Origin: Paraclostridium bifermentans
GTDB taxonomy: Bacteria; Bacillota; Clostridia; Peptostreptococcales; Peptostreptococcaceae
DNA: 64,000 bases
Direction of reading: 5' to 3'
Assembly: GCF_019916025.1 (NCBI RefSeq)
Contig: NZ_CP079737.1
Location: 1,116,001-1,180,000 of the forward strand
The notes beneath the pieces are model-generated. The model did no database searches. It saw only the letters and a program-made list of their open reading frames with translations, and was not told the DNA's origin. This document shows positions 1-8,194 of the stretch, piece by piece. Made by a program: the position numbers and the translations under genes. Within the stretch, counting starts at the first letter, position 1; every line of letters begins with the position of its first letter.

Positions 1-41
1 CTACATTGAGTCAGCAGTATTTAGAAGTAGAGGAGGAATAG
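1..41 (+). CDS. C-terminal end of an ABC transporter ATPase (partial)
   Basis: The window opens inside a gene whose last 12 codons read TLSQQYLEVEEE before a TAG at 39-41; the reading frame begins at base 3. The stop lies two bases before the ATG of the fused OpuC-type permease/binding protein, whose Shine-Dalgarno is inside this gene's last codons, so the two are translationally close. By operon position it should be the ATP-binding subunit of the same osmolyte-type importer (OpuCA-like). That is inference, because no ATPase motif lies inside the window. Confidence 0.5.
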   Translation, partial: TLSQQYLEVEEE

Positions 42-42
42 A

Positions 43-1602
43 ATGAATTTATTAAACTACTTTATTCAAAATAAAGAACAAATAATAACATTATTAATTG
101 AACATATAAACTTAACTGTAATATCTGTATGTATTGCTATTTTAATTGCAATGCCATTGGGGATTTTAATAAGTTATAAAAAGAAATTGAGTAAGCCAAT
201 TTTAAGTGTAGCAAATGTAGTTCAGGCAATTCCTAGTATGGCATTACTTGGATTTTTAATTCCTTTTTTAGGAATAGGTAAAATACCGGCAATAGTAACG
301 GTTATAATGTACTCTTTATTGCCTATAATTAAAAACACATATACAGGGTTAGAAAGTATAAATCCAAATACTTTAGAAGCAGCCAAAGGAATTGGATTAA
401 CAAAATTTCAAATACTAGTGAAAGTTCAAATTCCGCTAGCATTACCTGTTATTATGGCAGGGGTTAGGATATCAGCTGTAACGGCGGTAGGACTTATGAC
501 GATGGCTGCATTTATTGGAGCTGGAGGATTAGGATACCTTGTATTTTCAGGAATAAGAACTGTTAATAATAGTCAAATATTAGCAGGTGCAATTCCAGCA
601 TGTTTACTTGCTTTAGCTGTAGATTTTATTGTTGCAACTATCGAGAAATTAGTTACACCTAAAAATATGCAAAAAAATACAAATAATAAAAGTAAAAAGC
701 ACACAAAAACTATTATAGGAATAAGTGCTGCTGTTGTAATAATAGCTTTAATTGCGTCATCACTAACAGGTGGTGTAAAAAAAGATAAGTCTATAACAAT
801 TGGTGGAAAAGACTTTACAGAACAATCAATTTTAACAAACTTAGCAGCATATATGATAGAAGAAAATACTGACATATCAGTTAAAAAGAAAACTGATCTT
901 GGAGGTACACAAGTTATCTTTTCAGCTTTAAACACAGGTGAGATTGATATGTATTTAGAGTATATGGGAACTGCATATTCTGATTTACTTAAATATCCTC
1001 CTGAAAATGACATGGATAAGGTGTATAACACTGTTAAAAGTGAATTGAAAGAAAAAAATGATTTACAAGTATTAAGTCCAATGAAATTTAATAATACTTA
1101 TACACTAGCTGTAACTAAAGAAACAGCAAAAAAATATAACTTAGAAACAATAAGTGATTTTGCTAAGGTTTCAAAGGACTTTAAGTCAGGAACTACATTT
1201 GAATTTTTAAATAGAGCTGATGGGCTTTTAGGATTAAAAAAGGCGTACAACTTTGATTTAAAAGATGAAGTTGCATTAGATAGTTCGCCTAGGTATGTTG
1301 CTTTAAAAAATGGAGATGTAGATGTAATAGATGCGTTTACTACAGATGGTTTAATCAAAAAATTTGATTTGAAACTACTTAAGGATGATAAGCAATTTTT
1401 CCCTCCATATTATGTAACTCCTATAGTTAAAAGTGACGTTTTAGAGAAGTATCCTGAAATTGAACCTGTTTTAAATGATTTAGGAGCGGTTTTAACAGAG
1501 GAAATTATGATGGAACTTAATTATAAGGTAGATGAGCTACATATGGACCCAGATACTGTAGCAAAAGAGTTTTTAATAGAGCAAAAGTTAATTAAAGAGT
1601 AG
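43..1602 (+). CDS. OpuC-family ABC importer, fused permease and substrate-binding protein
   Basis: A 519-residue membrane protein of the betaine/choline/carnitine (OpuC, ProWX) import family, with permease and binding protein fused in one chain. Residues about 20-210 hold the transmembrane permease domain with the ABC-coupling EAA loop (EAAKGIGLTKFQI). A further membrane segment near 225-245 leads to a binding domain at about 250-519 that opens with KSITIGGKDFTEQ, a typical OpuAC/OsmF-type beginning. The start has GAGGAGG seven bases upstream. The fusion is the architecture of OpuF-type and ergothioneine (EgtUBC) importers. The ligand cannot be named from sequence; quaternary amines or thiol-betaines are both possible. 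Confidence 0.85.
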   Translation: MNLLNYFIQNKEQIITLLIEHINLTVISVCIAILIAMPLGILISYKKKLSKPILSVANVVQAIPSMALLGFLIPFLGIGKIPAIVTVIMYSLLPIIKNTYTGLESINPNTLEAAKGIGLTKFQILVKVQIPLALPVIMAGVRISAVTAVGLMTMAAFIGAGGLGYLVFSGIRTVNNSQILAGAIPACLLALAVDFIVATIEKLVTPKNMQKNTNNKSKKHTKTIIGISAAVVIIALIASSLTGGVKKDKSITIGGKDFTEQSILTNLAAYMIEENTDISVKKKTDLGGTQVIFSALNTGEIDMYLEYMGTAYSDLLKYPPENDMDKVYNTVKSELKEKNDLQVLSPMKFNNTYTLAVTKETAKKYNLETISDFAKVSKDFKSGTTFEFLNRADGLLGLKKAYNFDLKDEVALDSSPRYVALKNGDVDVIDAFTTDGLIKKFDLKLLKDDKQFFPPYYVTPIVKSDVLEKYPEIEPVLNDLGAVLTEEIMMELNYKVDELHMDPDTVAKEFLIEQKLIKE

Positions 1603-1611
1603 AGTTAAGTT

Positions 1612-1693
1612 AAGAGGGAGTAATATTGTATTTTGCTACACAAGCTGAAAAGATGCTTCAAATGTAGCTAAAATACACTATTACTCCCTCTTT
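1612..1693 (+). terminator. Long three-tier hairpin terminator after the OpuC-type operon
   Basis: A 13-bp outer stem (AAGAGGGAGTAAT with ATTACTCCCTCTT) encloses a second stem (TATTTT/AAAATA, CTACA/TGTAG) and a short inner AAGC/GCTT stem. It ends in a T-rich tail. It is longer than a plain terminator, but the position right after the operon makes termination the simplest reading. Confidence 0.75.
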
Positions 1694-1795
1694 GTTTAGT
1701 TTGAAATAGGAGCAAAAACAATAATTATCAGAAAATTCACTAGGACGAGATATATTCCATATACATATTAGCAATAAGATTAAAGGAGGTTCGTT

Positions 1796-3244
1796 ATGAG
1801 TAAAAATTTACAAAGGGCAAGTATTACTCCTGATAATTTAAATGATTCGGGTTTTATAGACTCGCTTAAGCTTACCAAAGATGAAAGAAAAATTGGAACC
1901 GTTAAGTTTCTTATATTTTCAGTTATTGCTATAATGATATTTTTTATACCTATAGAACAAAATGGAAAACACAATATATTATTTGGAATTATTTATAATG
2001 CTATAGTTGATTTTTTAGGAGTACCAGGATTTTGGTATGTAGCAATTTTAATTACAGGAAATGCCATCTGTAGCGTATATGGAAAGTATATAGCTAGGCC
2101 TGGCAATAAATTATATGAATATTATAAAAGTGATTCAAAAATACATCCTATTTTATATTTGATGGCAGCTATATTTATGCTTATGTACTGTTTGAAAATT
2201 ACAATACCTAATATGAATTTACCACAAATAATAGTAGGAAATGATATAGGTGGAGTTGTTATTCCAGACATTGTAATAGGAGTTGCTTGGATTATACCTG
2301 TAGGAGCTTTCTTTGTTCCATTTTTACTTAACTACGGAAGTATAGATTTCTTTGGAGTATTGCTAGAGCCTTTGATGAGACCTTTATTTAAAGTTCCTGG
2401 AAAGAGTGCAGTTGATGCAACAGCTTCATTTGTAGGTTCAACATCCATGTCTATAATAATAACTAGTAGGTTGTTTAAAAATACAACTTATACAAAAAAA
2501 GAAGCAACTATAATAGCTACATCTTTTAGTGCTGTTAGTGTGGGATATGCTTTCGTCGTAATGAAAACAGCATCTATTGAACAATATTTTTTACCTGTGT
2601 ATTTTACTTCATTTTTATTAGCTTTTATTGTAGCGTTTTTCGTGGTTAGGATACCGCCTATTAATAAAATGGAAAGTGTTTATATAAATGGAAGAAAACA
2701 AAGTATTGAAGATATAAAAAATGAGCCCAAGTATGGTAAAGGCATGATTAAAAAAGGTGTTGATAGAGCTACTAAAAGAGCTTATTATTCAGAGAGTTTG
2801 TTTAAGAGTATTAAGGATAGCTTGGTAGATGGATTTAAGGTTTTACCTAAGGTTGTTTCGTTACTTTGTGCTATAGGAATTTTAAGTATGATTATAGCTA
2901 AACATACACCTGTTTTTGAATGGCTTGGATATTTATTTTTACCTATTTTGAAAATTTGTCAAGTTCCTGATGCTAATGCTATTTCAGCTTGTATGCCTGT
3001 AGGTATAACAGAAATGTTTATTCCTACGTTAATAATTGCAGATCAAGCTAATGTTATAAGTGAAGCAGCTAGAGCTTTTGTTGTTATGGTTTCTACTGTT
3101 CAGGTTATATTTTTTGCTGAGTCTATTGTTGTTATGAAGTCTACTGGAATACCAGTTAATTTAAAGCAGTTGATTATATTGTTTATAGAAAGAACTATTA
3201 TTGCTATACCATTTGCTGCGGTTTTTGTTAAGATACTTTTTTAA
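1796..3244 (+). CDS. YjiH-family membrane transporter (nucleoside-recognition/GATE type)
   Basis: A 482-residue polytopic inner-membrane protein of the YjiH family, which carries the gate domain shared with nucleoside transporters and spore-maturation proteins. About ten hydrophobic segments are visible. A hydrophilic loop lies near residues 290-335. Conserved gate features include the segment VDATASFVGSTSMS and a second half beginning near residue 350 with SLVDGFKVLPK. The start is supported by TAAAGGAGG seven bases before the ATG. It stands alone, flanked upstream by the OpuC terminator and downstream by a perfect palindrome. The substrate of this family is not established. Confidence 0.8.
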   Translation: MSKNLQRASITPDNLNDSGFIDSLKLTKDERKIGTVKFLIFSVIAIMIFFIPIEQNGKHNILFGIIYNAIVDFLGVPGFWYVAILITGNAICSVYGKYIARPGNKLYEYYKSDSKIHPILYLMAAIFMLMYCLKITIPNMNLPQIIVGNDIGGVVIPDIVIGVAWIIPVGAFFVPFLLNYGSIDFFGVLLEPLMRPLFKVPGKSAVDATASFVGSTSMSIIITSRLFKNTTYTKKEATIIATSFSAVSVGYAFVVMKTASIEQYFLPVYFTSFLLAFIVAFFVVRIPPINKMESVYINGRKQSIEDIKNEPKYGKGMIKKGVDRATKRAYYSESLFKSIKDSLVDGFKVLPKVVSLLCAIGILSMIIAKHTPVFEWLGYLFLPILKICQVPDANAISACMPVGITEMFIPTLIIADQANVISEAARAFVVMVSTVQVIFFAESIVVMKSTGIPVNLKQLIILFIERTIIAIPFAAVFVKILF

Positions 3245-3266
3245 TATATTATTAAGATATAAACTT

Positions 3267-3320
3267 TAAATAAATAATAAATGAGAGTATACATGTATAC
3301 TCTCATTTATTATTTATTTA
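3267..3320. repeat. 54-bp perfect palindrome, probable bidirectional terminator
   Basis: Every base from 3267 to 3293 pairs with its mirror in 3294-3320, with no central spacer (centre ACATGT). The outer arms are A/T-only, giving T-rich flanks on both strands, and the inner arm is GAGAGTATAC. It lies between the YjiH gene and the GIY-YIG-like gene. Termination is the likely role; perfect symmetry to the centre is unusual. Confidence 0.8.
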
Positions 3321-3362
3321 TAATTTAAGATATGCAAACTTAAAAAGAGGGAGGATGTCAAA

Positions 3363-3863
3363 ATGATAAAGAAAAAATTTCATTATGAGAAAAAATTAAA
3401 TACAAAAAATGATAGAAAATTACTATTAACATTGAAAGATAAAAAAAGTCCTAACTATATTGGAAAAGGCGTGAATGTTATATATGTATATAGCTTAATA
3501 GAAACTCATATACCTTATCCTAATAAAATTGGTAAAGTCTTATATATAGGAGAAGCTTGTAAGAAGGCTAACCCAACCGGGTTAAGATTTAGCCAACATA
3601 TACTCGGAAAATCAAATGAAGGGAGGTCTAGAAATGTAAATTATACTGTACATAAGTATTATTGGAATGGAGCTAAAATAGCAATTGATATATTTGATAT
3701 TGGAGATGTAAGTAAAGAACATAGAAAAGATATTGAGAGAAACTTAATAAATTCACATATTAAAATATACGGGGCTCCACCTATTGCACAGGGAACCAGT
3801 GGAGTCCTAGTTGAAGAAATTAGAAATATAGATGAAAGCGAAGCTAATGAATATTTATTTTAG
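3363..3863 (+). CDS. GIY-YIG nuclease-like protein
   Basis: A 166-residue soluble protein that I read as a divergent GIY-YIG superfamily member. IYVYS (about residue 40) stands for the GIY strand and VLYIGEA (about 60) for the YIG strand. An arginine-containing helix follows (GLRFSQHI). A glutamate helix (DIERNLINSH, about 128) is followed by an asparagine-type turn region (GAPPIAQG). The stand-alone form without a DNA-binding domain resembles small uncharacterised members rather than homing endonucleases or UvrC. The start has AGAGGGAGG upstream. It is separated from the next gene, on the opposite strand, by a terminator shared between them. Nuclease activity is inferred only. Confidence 0.5.
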   Translation: MIKKKFHYEKKLNTKNDRKLLLTLKDKKSPNYIGKGVNVIYVYSLIETHIPYPNKIGKVLYIGEACKKANPTGLRFSQHILGKSNEGRSRNVNYTVHKYYWNGAKIAIDIFDIGDVSKEHRKDIERNLINSHIKIYGAPPIAQGTSGVLVEEIRNIDESEANEYLF

Positions 3864-3872
3864 ATAATTATA

Positions 3873-3916
3873 AAAACTTACTAGTATAAAGTTTAAAATT
3901 TTTACTAGTAAGTTTT
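3873..3916. terminator. Bidirectional terminator between convergent genes
   Basis: The 13-bp inverted repeat AAAACTTACTAGT / ACTAGTAAGTTTT has T-rich tails in both directions. The right arm contains the stop and last codons of the minus-strand MazG-like gene, so coding sequence doubles as terminator arm. Confidence 0.8.
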
Positions 3917-4213
3917 GCTTAGAATTAAATTATTCTCAAAGCCACCTCTAGCATCTTTTTTCTCATTCCTTCTATCTAAAATATCCTCTTCACTATAGCC
4001 ATACTTAGATCCAATAGCAAATAAAACCTCCATAACGTCAGCTATCTCATCAAGATTTTTATCCTCTAAAAGTTCGTTAACTTCCTCGTTAAGTTTCTTA
4101 TAAAGATACTCTAGGGCAACCTCGTCACTAACAACTTCAATTTCACACTTATTCCCACTAGATTCAATAATTTCAGGTATTCTATCTCTAACTAATTTAT
4201 TGTAAACTTTCAT
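3905..4213 (-). CDS. MazG-like NTP pyrophosphohydrolase
   Basis: A 102-residue all-alpha NTP pyrophosphohydrolase of the MazG/phosphoribosyl-ATP pyrophosphatase superfamily. The family opening YNKLVRDRIPEII is present. The metal-binding signature appears as KLNEEVNELLED followed by DEIADVMEV, the EExxE...ExxD pattern of this superfamily. Such single-domain proteins are thought to hydrolyse non-canonical nucleotides. I placed the start at the ATG at 4213 rather than an upstream TTG, because GGAGG sits just before it and the longer form would read through the Shine-Dalgarno. It is transcribed alone, divergently from the helicase gene. Confidence 0.8.
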   Translation of the reverse strand: MKVYNKLVRDRIPEIIESSGNKCEIEVVSDEVALEYLYKKLNEEVNELLEDKNLDEIADVMEVLFAIGSKYGYSEEDILDRRNEKKDARGGFENNLILSKTY

Positions 4214-4333
4214 AATTACCTCCAAATTTAAAATTACAATTTAAATTATAGAAGTTCATATAACCTTTGTCAAAACATGATAAAATATAAAAGTAAAAAT
4301 ATATAATAATATATATTTATGAAAGGGGAGTAT

Positions 4334-6880
4334 ATGAACTTAAATTGTATAACAGGAAATAATGACCATTTATATAAACATATAAAACAAAGCTTTTATA
4401 AAGCTAAAAGTATAGATATTATAGTATCTTTTCTTATGGAAAGTGGAGTTAAGCTATTAAGAAAAGACTTAGAAGAAATATCAAATAAAAATATACCAAT
4501 AAGAATTTTAACAGGAAATTATTTAAATATAACTCAACCATCTGCACTATACCTTATAAAAGATATACTAGGTGATAATGTAGATTTAAGATTTTATAAT
4601 GATACAAAAAGGAGCTTCCACCCAAAAGCTTATATATTTGAATATGAAGATGGAGGAGAAATATTTATAGGGTCTTCAAATTTATCAAAATCAGCATTAA
4701 CTGAAGGTATAGAATGGAATTATCGTATAGATAAACATAAAAATATAGATGATTATAAATATTTTAAAGATATGTTTGAAGATTTATTTTACAATGAATC
4801 AATTATAGTAAATGACCAAGAGTTAGAGACTTACTCAAAAACATGGAAAAGACCTAAGATATATTCTAATATAGGTGTAGATGAGTTTAAAAAAGATGTA
4901 AAAGAAGAAAATAATGTAGTGAGTATATTTGAGCCAAGAGGGGCGCAGATAGAAGCTTTATATGAGCTTAGAAAAACTAGAGAAGCTGGAAATGATAAGG
5001 GGTTAGTAGTAGCAGCTACAGGCATAGGAAAGACATATTTAGCGGCTTTTGATAGTAGAGAGTTTAATAGAGTATTATTTATCGCACATAGAGAAGAAAT
5101 ATTAAAGCAAGCTTATGAAACATTCAAAACTATAAGAATAGATAAGCGAATAGATAAAAATATAGTGGTAGTTGATAACAATATAGAAAGTTATGATTAT
5201 CTACAAAACAAAAAAGAAACACCGTTAAAGGTATCTGAAAATATAGAGATTGAAGATTATAAAAGATGTGAAGAAGAGTTTAATATGGGCTTTTTTATGA
5301 ATTCTCAAAGAGATACTAATAAAGATATTATTTTCGCATCTGTACAAAGTTTAGGTAAAGAAACGTATTTAAATGAAGATTATTTTGAAAGGGGCTATTT
5401 TGATTATATAGTTGTGGATGAGTTTCATCATGCAGTATCAAATAACTATCAAAATATAATTAATTATTTTGAACCTAAGTTTATGTTAGGGCTTACGGCG
5501 ACTCCAGAGAGGTTAGATAATAAAGATGTTTTTAGTGTATGCGACTACAACACAGTTTATGAAGCTACTTTAAAAACTGCAATTGATAAAGGTTGGCTAG
5601 TTCCTTTTAGATATTATGGAATATATGATGAAAGTGTAAATTATGATGAAGTAGAGTATAAGAATGGAAAATACAGCATAAAGGAATTACAAGAAGCTTT
5701 GAGCATAAATAAAAGAGCTGATTTAATATTTAATCATTATAAAAAATATAAATCATCTAGGGCGTTAGGGTTCTGTACAAGTAAATCTCATGCAGAGTTT
5801 ATGGCTAAATATTTCAATGAACAAGGGATACCTTCATGTGCAGTATATAGTGGAAGGGAAGGAGAATATAACGAGGATAGAAATATAGCTTTAAATAAGC
5901 TAAGAGATGAAGAATTAAAAGTTATATTTTCAGTTGATATGTTTAATGAAGGGTTAGATGTTAAAAGTATAGACATGGTTATGTTTTTAAGACCTACAGA
6001 GTCACCAACTATATTTTTACAACAATTAGGAAGAGGACTTAGAAAAGATAAAAATAAAAAGTATTTAAATGTATTAGATTTTATAGGTAACTATAAAAAG
6101 TCTAATTTAGTACCATATCTTCTAATCGGTGAAAATAAAGCAAATGCATCATCAAATAGAAATATGCCTTCGGAGGAAGATTTCCCTGAAGATTGTTTTA
6201 TAGATTTTGATTTTAGGCTTGTGGATATTTTTGAAAGAATGAGAAAAGAAAATCAAAAGGTAAAAGACAAGATAACTGAAGAGTATTTTAGAATTAAGTC
6301 ATATGTAGGACATAGACCATCTAGGTTAGATATATTTACTTATGCTGAAGATGAGATATACATAAATATAAAAGGGAAGAATGATATATTTAAAGACTAC
6401 TTAGGGTATTTACAAGAGATAGGTGAAATAACTGATGCTGAACAAGTTTTAAAAGACTCATTTGCAGGCGAGTTTTTAAATATGGTAGCAACTACAGGGA
6501 TGCAAAAGTTTTATAAAATACCTATATTATCAGCTTTCTATAATAATGGAAATGTTAAAGCTAAAGTTAGTGATAGTGATTTAAATGAATCTTTTATTAG
6601 TTTTTATAAATCAGGAACTAATAAATATTTTATTATGAAAGATAAAGATATAAAAGATGAAAAAGCTATATACACTGATAAGTTTATAAATAATGCAAAG
6701 AAAAATCCTATAGATGCCTTTTTAAAAACTAGTAGTGAATATTTTTATATGGAAGAAGATATGTTTTGTTTAGATAATCGTATGTTAGAGTTTTTAGATA
6801 ATGATATCTTTATTAAGGAGTTTAAAGACTGTATAGATTATAGATTGAAAAAGTTTTACAAAGATAAATTTGAGAAGTAA
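4334..6880 (+). CDS. PLD-domain DEAD/DEAH helicase with DUF3427-type C-terminus
   Basis: An 848-residue multidomain protein. Residues about 1-170 form a phospholipase-D-like nuclease domain with an HxK motif (FHPKAYIF) and GSSNLSKSAL. Next comes a superfamily-2 helicase core: Walker A ATGIGKT near residue 230, DEFHH as motif II, GLTATPERLD as motif III, and QQLGRGLRKD as motif VI. The last ~230 residues match the layout of DUF3427 helicases. The start at the ATG at 4334 was preferred over one 15 bases upstream because AAAGGGGAG lies just before it. This architecture is often associated with nucleic-acid restriction or repair; no partner methylase is present. It ends 47 bases before the HIT gene. 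Confidence 0.85.
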   Translation: MNLNCITGNNDHLYKHIKQSFYKAKSIDIIVSFLMESGVKLLRKDLEEISNKNIPIRILTGNYLNITQPSALYLIKDILGDNVDLRFYNDTKRSFHPKAYIFEYEDGGEIFIGSSNLSKSALTEGIEWNYRIDKHKNIDDYKYFKDMFEDLFYNESIIVNDQELETYSKTWKRPKIYSNIGVDEFKKDVKEENNVVSIFEPRGAQIEALYELRKTREAGNDKGLVVAATGIGKTYLAAFDSREFNRVLFIAHREEILKQAYETFKTIRIDKRIDKNIVVVDNNIESYDYLQNKKETPLKVSENIEIEDYKRCEEEFNMGFFMNSQRDTNKDIIFASVQSLGKETYLNEDYFERGYFDYIVVDEFHHAVSNNYQNIINYFEPKFMLGLTATPERLDNKDVFSVCDYNTVYEATLKTAIDKGWLVPFRYYGIYDESVNYDEVEYKNGKYSIKELQEALSINKRADLIFNHYKKYKSSRALGFCTSKSHAEFMAKYFNEQGIPSCAVYSGREGEYNEDRNIALNKLRDEELKVIFSVDMFNEGLDVKSIDMVMFLRPTESPTIFLQQLGRGLRKDKNKKYLNVLDFIGNYKKSNLVPYLLIGENKANASSNRNMPSEEDFPEDCFIDFDFRLVDIFERMRKENQKVKDKITEEYFRIKSYVGHRPSRLDIFTYAEDEIYINIKGKNDIFKDYLGYLQEIGEITDAEQVLKDSFAGEFLNMVATTGMQKFYKIPILSAFYNNGNVKAKVSDSDLNESFISFYKSGTNKYFIMKDKDIKDEKAIYTDKFINNAKKNPIDAFLKTSSEYFYMEEDMFCLDNRMLEFLDNDIFIKEFKDCIDYRLKKFYKDKFEK

Positions 6881-6927
6881 AAATTATATAGAGTTTGAGC
6901 TTTGATGAAAGTAGAAAGGAGCAAAGT

Positions 6928-7290
6928 ATGAGTTGTATATTTTGTGATATGAAAGATTATGTTTTAGAAAATGATTTGGCTTATGCTATATTTGACAAGT
7001 TTCCAGTAAATAAAGGTCATATGTTATTCATTCCTAAAAGACATGTGAAAGACTTCTTTGATATAACTAACAAGGAAAGAGAATCTATTTTTAAACTTAT
7101 ATATGAAGGAAAGAAGTTATTAGATGAAAAGTATTCACCAGATGGATATAATGTAGGAGTTAACTGTGGAGAAGTTTCAGGACAGACTGTAATGCATGTT
7201 CATGTACACCTAATTCCAAGATATTTTGGAGATACTGATTGTCCAAAAGGTGGAGTAAGAGGGGTTATACCTACTAAAATGAAGTATTAA
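6928..7290 (+). CDS. HIT-family nucleotide hydrolase
   Basis: A 120-residue histidine-triad protein. The signature HVHVHLIPR near the C-terminus provides the catalytic histidines that cleave nucleoside phosphoramidates and dinucleoside polyphosphates. The N-terminal CIFCDM resembles the zinc-binding CxxC of Hit-type members. The start at the ATG at 6928 has AAAGGAG upstream; a longer frame to 6895 has no ribosome site. It probably shares transcription with the helicase gene and is followed by a structured repeat and terminator. Confidence 0.88.
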   Translation: MSCIFCDMKDYVLENDLAYAIFDKFPVNKGHMLFIPKRHVKDFFDITNKERESIFKLIYEGKKLLDEKYSPDGYNVGVNCGEVSGQTVMHVHVHLIPRYFGDTDCPKGGVRGVIPTKMKY

Positions 7291-7303
7291 TAAAAGTAGC
7301 GAA

Positions 7304-7432
7304 GGATAAATATATAAGTTTTATCGACCTTAAAAGCATCTTTATAGCTTTGGGAGAAAAACTTATATTTTATCCGAGGCATTAAACTGATTATGTATAA
7401 TACCCCTATATCGTAAAACGCGACATAGGGGT
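7304..7432. repeat. Structured intergenic repeat, copy 1
   Basis: About 130 bp holding an inverted repeat (GGATAAATATATAAGTTTT ... AAAACTTATATTTTATCC) around a central TTAAAAGCATCTTTA...TTTGGGAG, followed by a second hairpin at 7402-7432. Bases 9307-9436 repeat the same order of blocks, and a shortened core recurs at 10245-10328. The blocks covary loosely while the pairing is kept. It lies between convergent genes. Confidence 0.75.
7402..7432. terminator. Bidirectional terminator inside repeat copy 1
   Basis: ACCCCTAT pairs with ATAGGGGT across a loop containing ATCG/CGAC, with T-rich sequence on the plus side. It lies between the convergent HIT and lipoprotein genes and would serve both. 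Confidence 0.7.
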
Positions 7433-7447
7433 TATAATTTTAAAATT

Positions 7448-7921
7448 TTAGTTATTAACTATATAAACTTGAAAATTAAAAACTTCAATTTCATTAAAAT
7501 CCAACATTAACTCATAATTACCATTTTTATCAACACCATTTAATAAAATAGAATTGTTTTTAGGAATTTGAGTTTTGTTATATATATATTCTCCAGTAGA
7601 ATTATCCTTTAACATTATTGTGATAGGGTATTCTGTTTGGGTATTTATTTTTAAATATTGACCTTTTTTAAAATCAATATTAAATGTCTTTTTAGATCCT
7701 GAATCAAAACCACCTTGAGCTTCTTCTTGAAGAAATGATATACTATTTGCCCCTTTCTTAGACTGATCTTTTAAGTTAGCATTAACTTCTAAAATTTGAA
7801 TCTCTTTGTTTATAGAAGTAGTTTTAGTTTCAGACTCTGATGAGTTTGACTTTGCATTAGAACATCCTACACTAAGTAAAAGTAATGCTCCAATTAAACT
7901 TAGTACTTTAATTAATTTCAT
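7448..7921 (-). CDS. Small lipoprotein of unknown function
   Basis: A 157-residue exported lipoprotein. The N-terminus has a lysine, a hydrophobic run and the lipobox LLSVGC with the acylated cysteine near residue 20. A serine/lysine-rich linker follows. The mature part (about residues 45-157) reads as a small beta-rich domain with no cysteine after the lipobox. It includes KKTFNIDFKKGQYLKI and ELMLDFNEIEVFNFQVYIVN, reminiscent of extracellular beta-sandwich folds. AAAGGGGAG precedes the ATG. I do not recognise a family. Confidence 0.75.
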   Translation of the reverse strand: MKLIKVLSLIGALLLLSVGCSNAKSNSSESETKTTSINKEIQILEVNANLKDQSKKGANSISFLQEEAQGGFDSGSKKTFNIDFKKGQYLKINTQTEYPITIMLKDNSTGEYIYNKTQIPKNNSILLNGVDKNGNYELMLDFNEIEVFNFQVYIVNN

Positions 7922-8194
7922 GAAAACTCCCCTTTAATAAATTTTATACAATGTCTTTTTATATTAACAACCAAGAAAATATATGTCAACAAAGATATAA
8001 ATTGAAAAATTAAAAATTAATTATGCAGTTTTCATATGAGTATTTAACTAATATTAAGAATTATATTAGTTAAATATTAGAAAATTACACAATGTCGAAA
8101 AATGGAATAAAATGTATTTTGAAAGTTCTTTTAAAATTTATTCAAATGATGTTAAAATGGTTGAGGACAAAAAATATGGAGGTTTTGCATAAAT

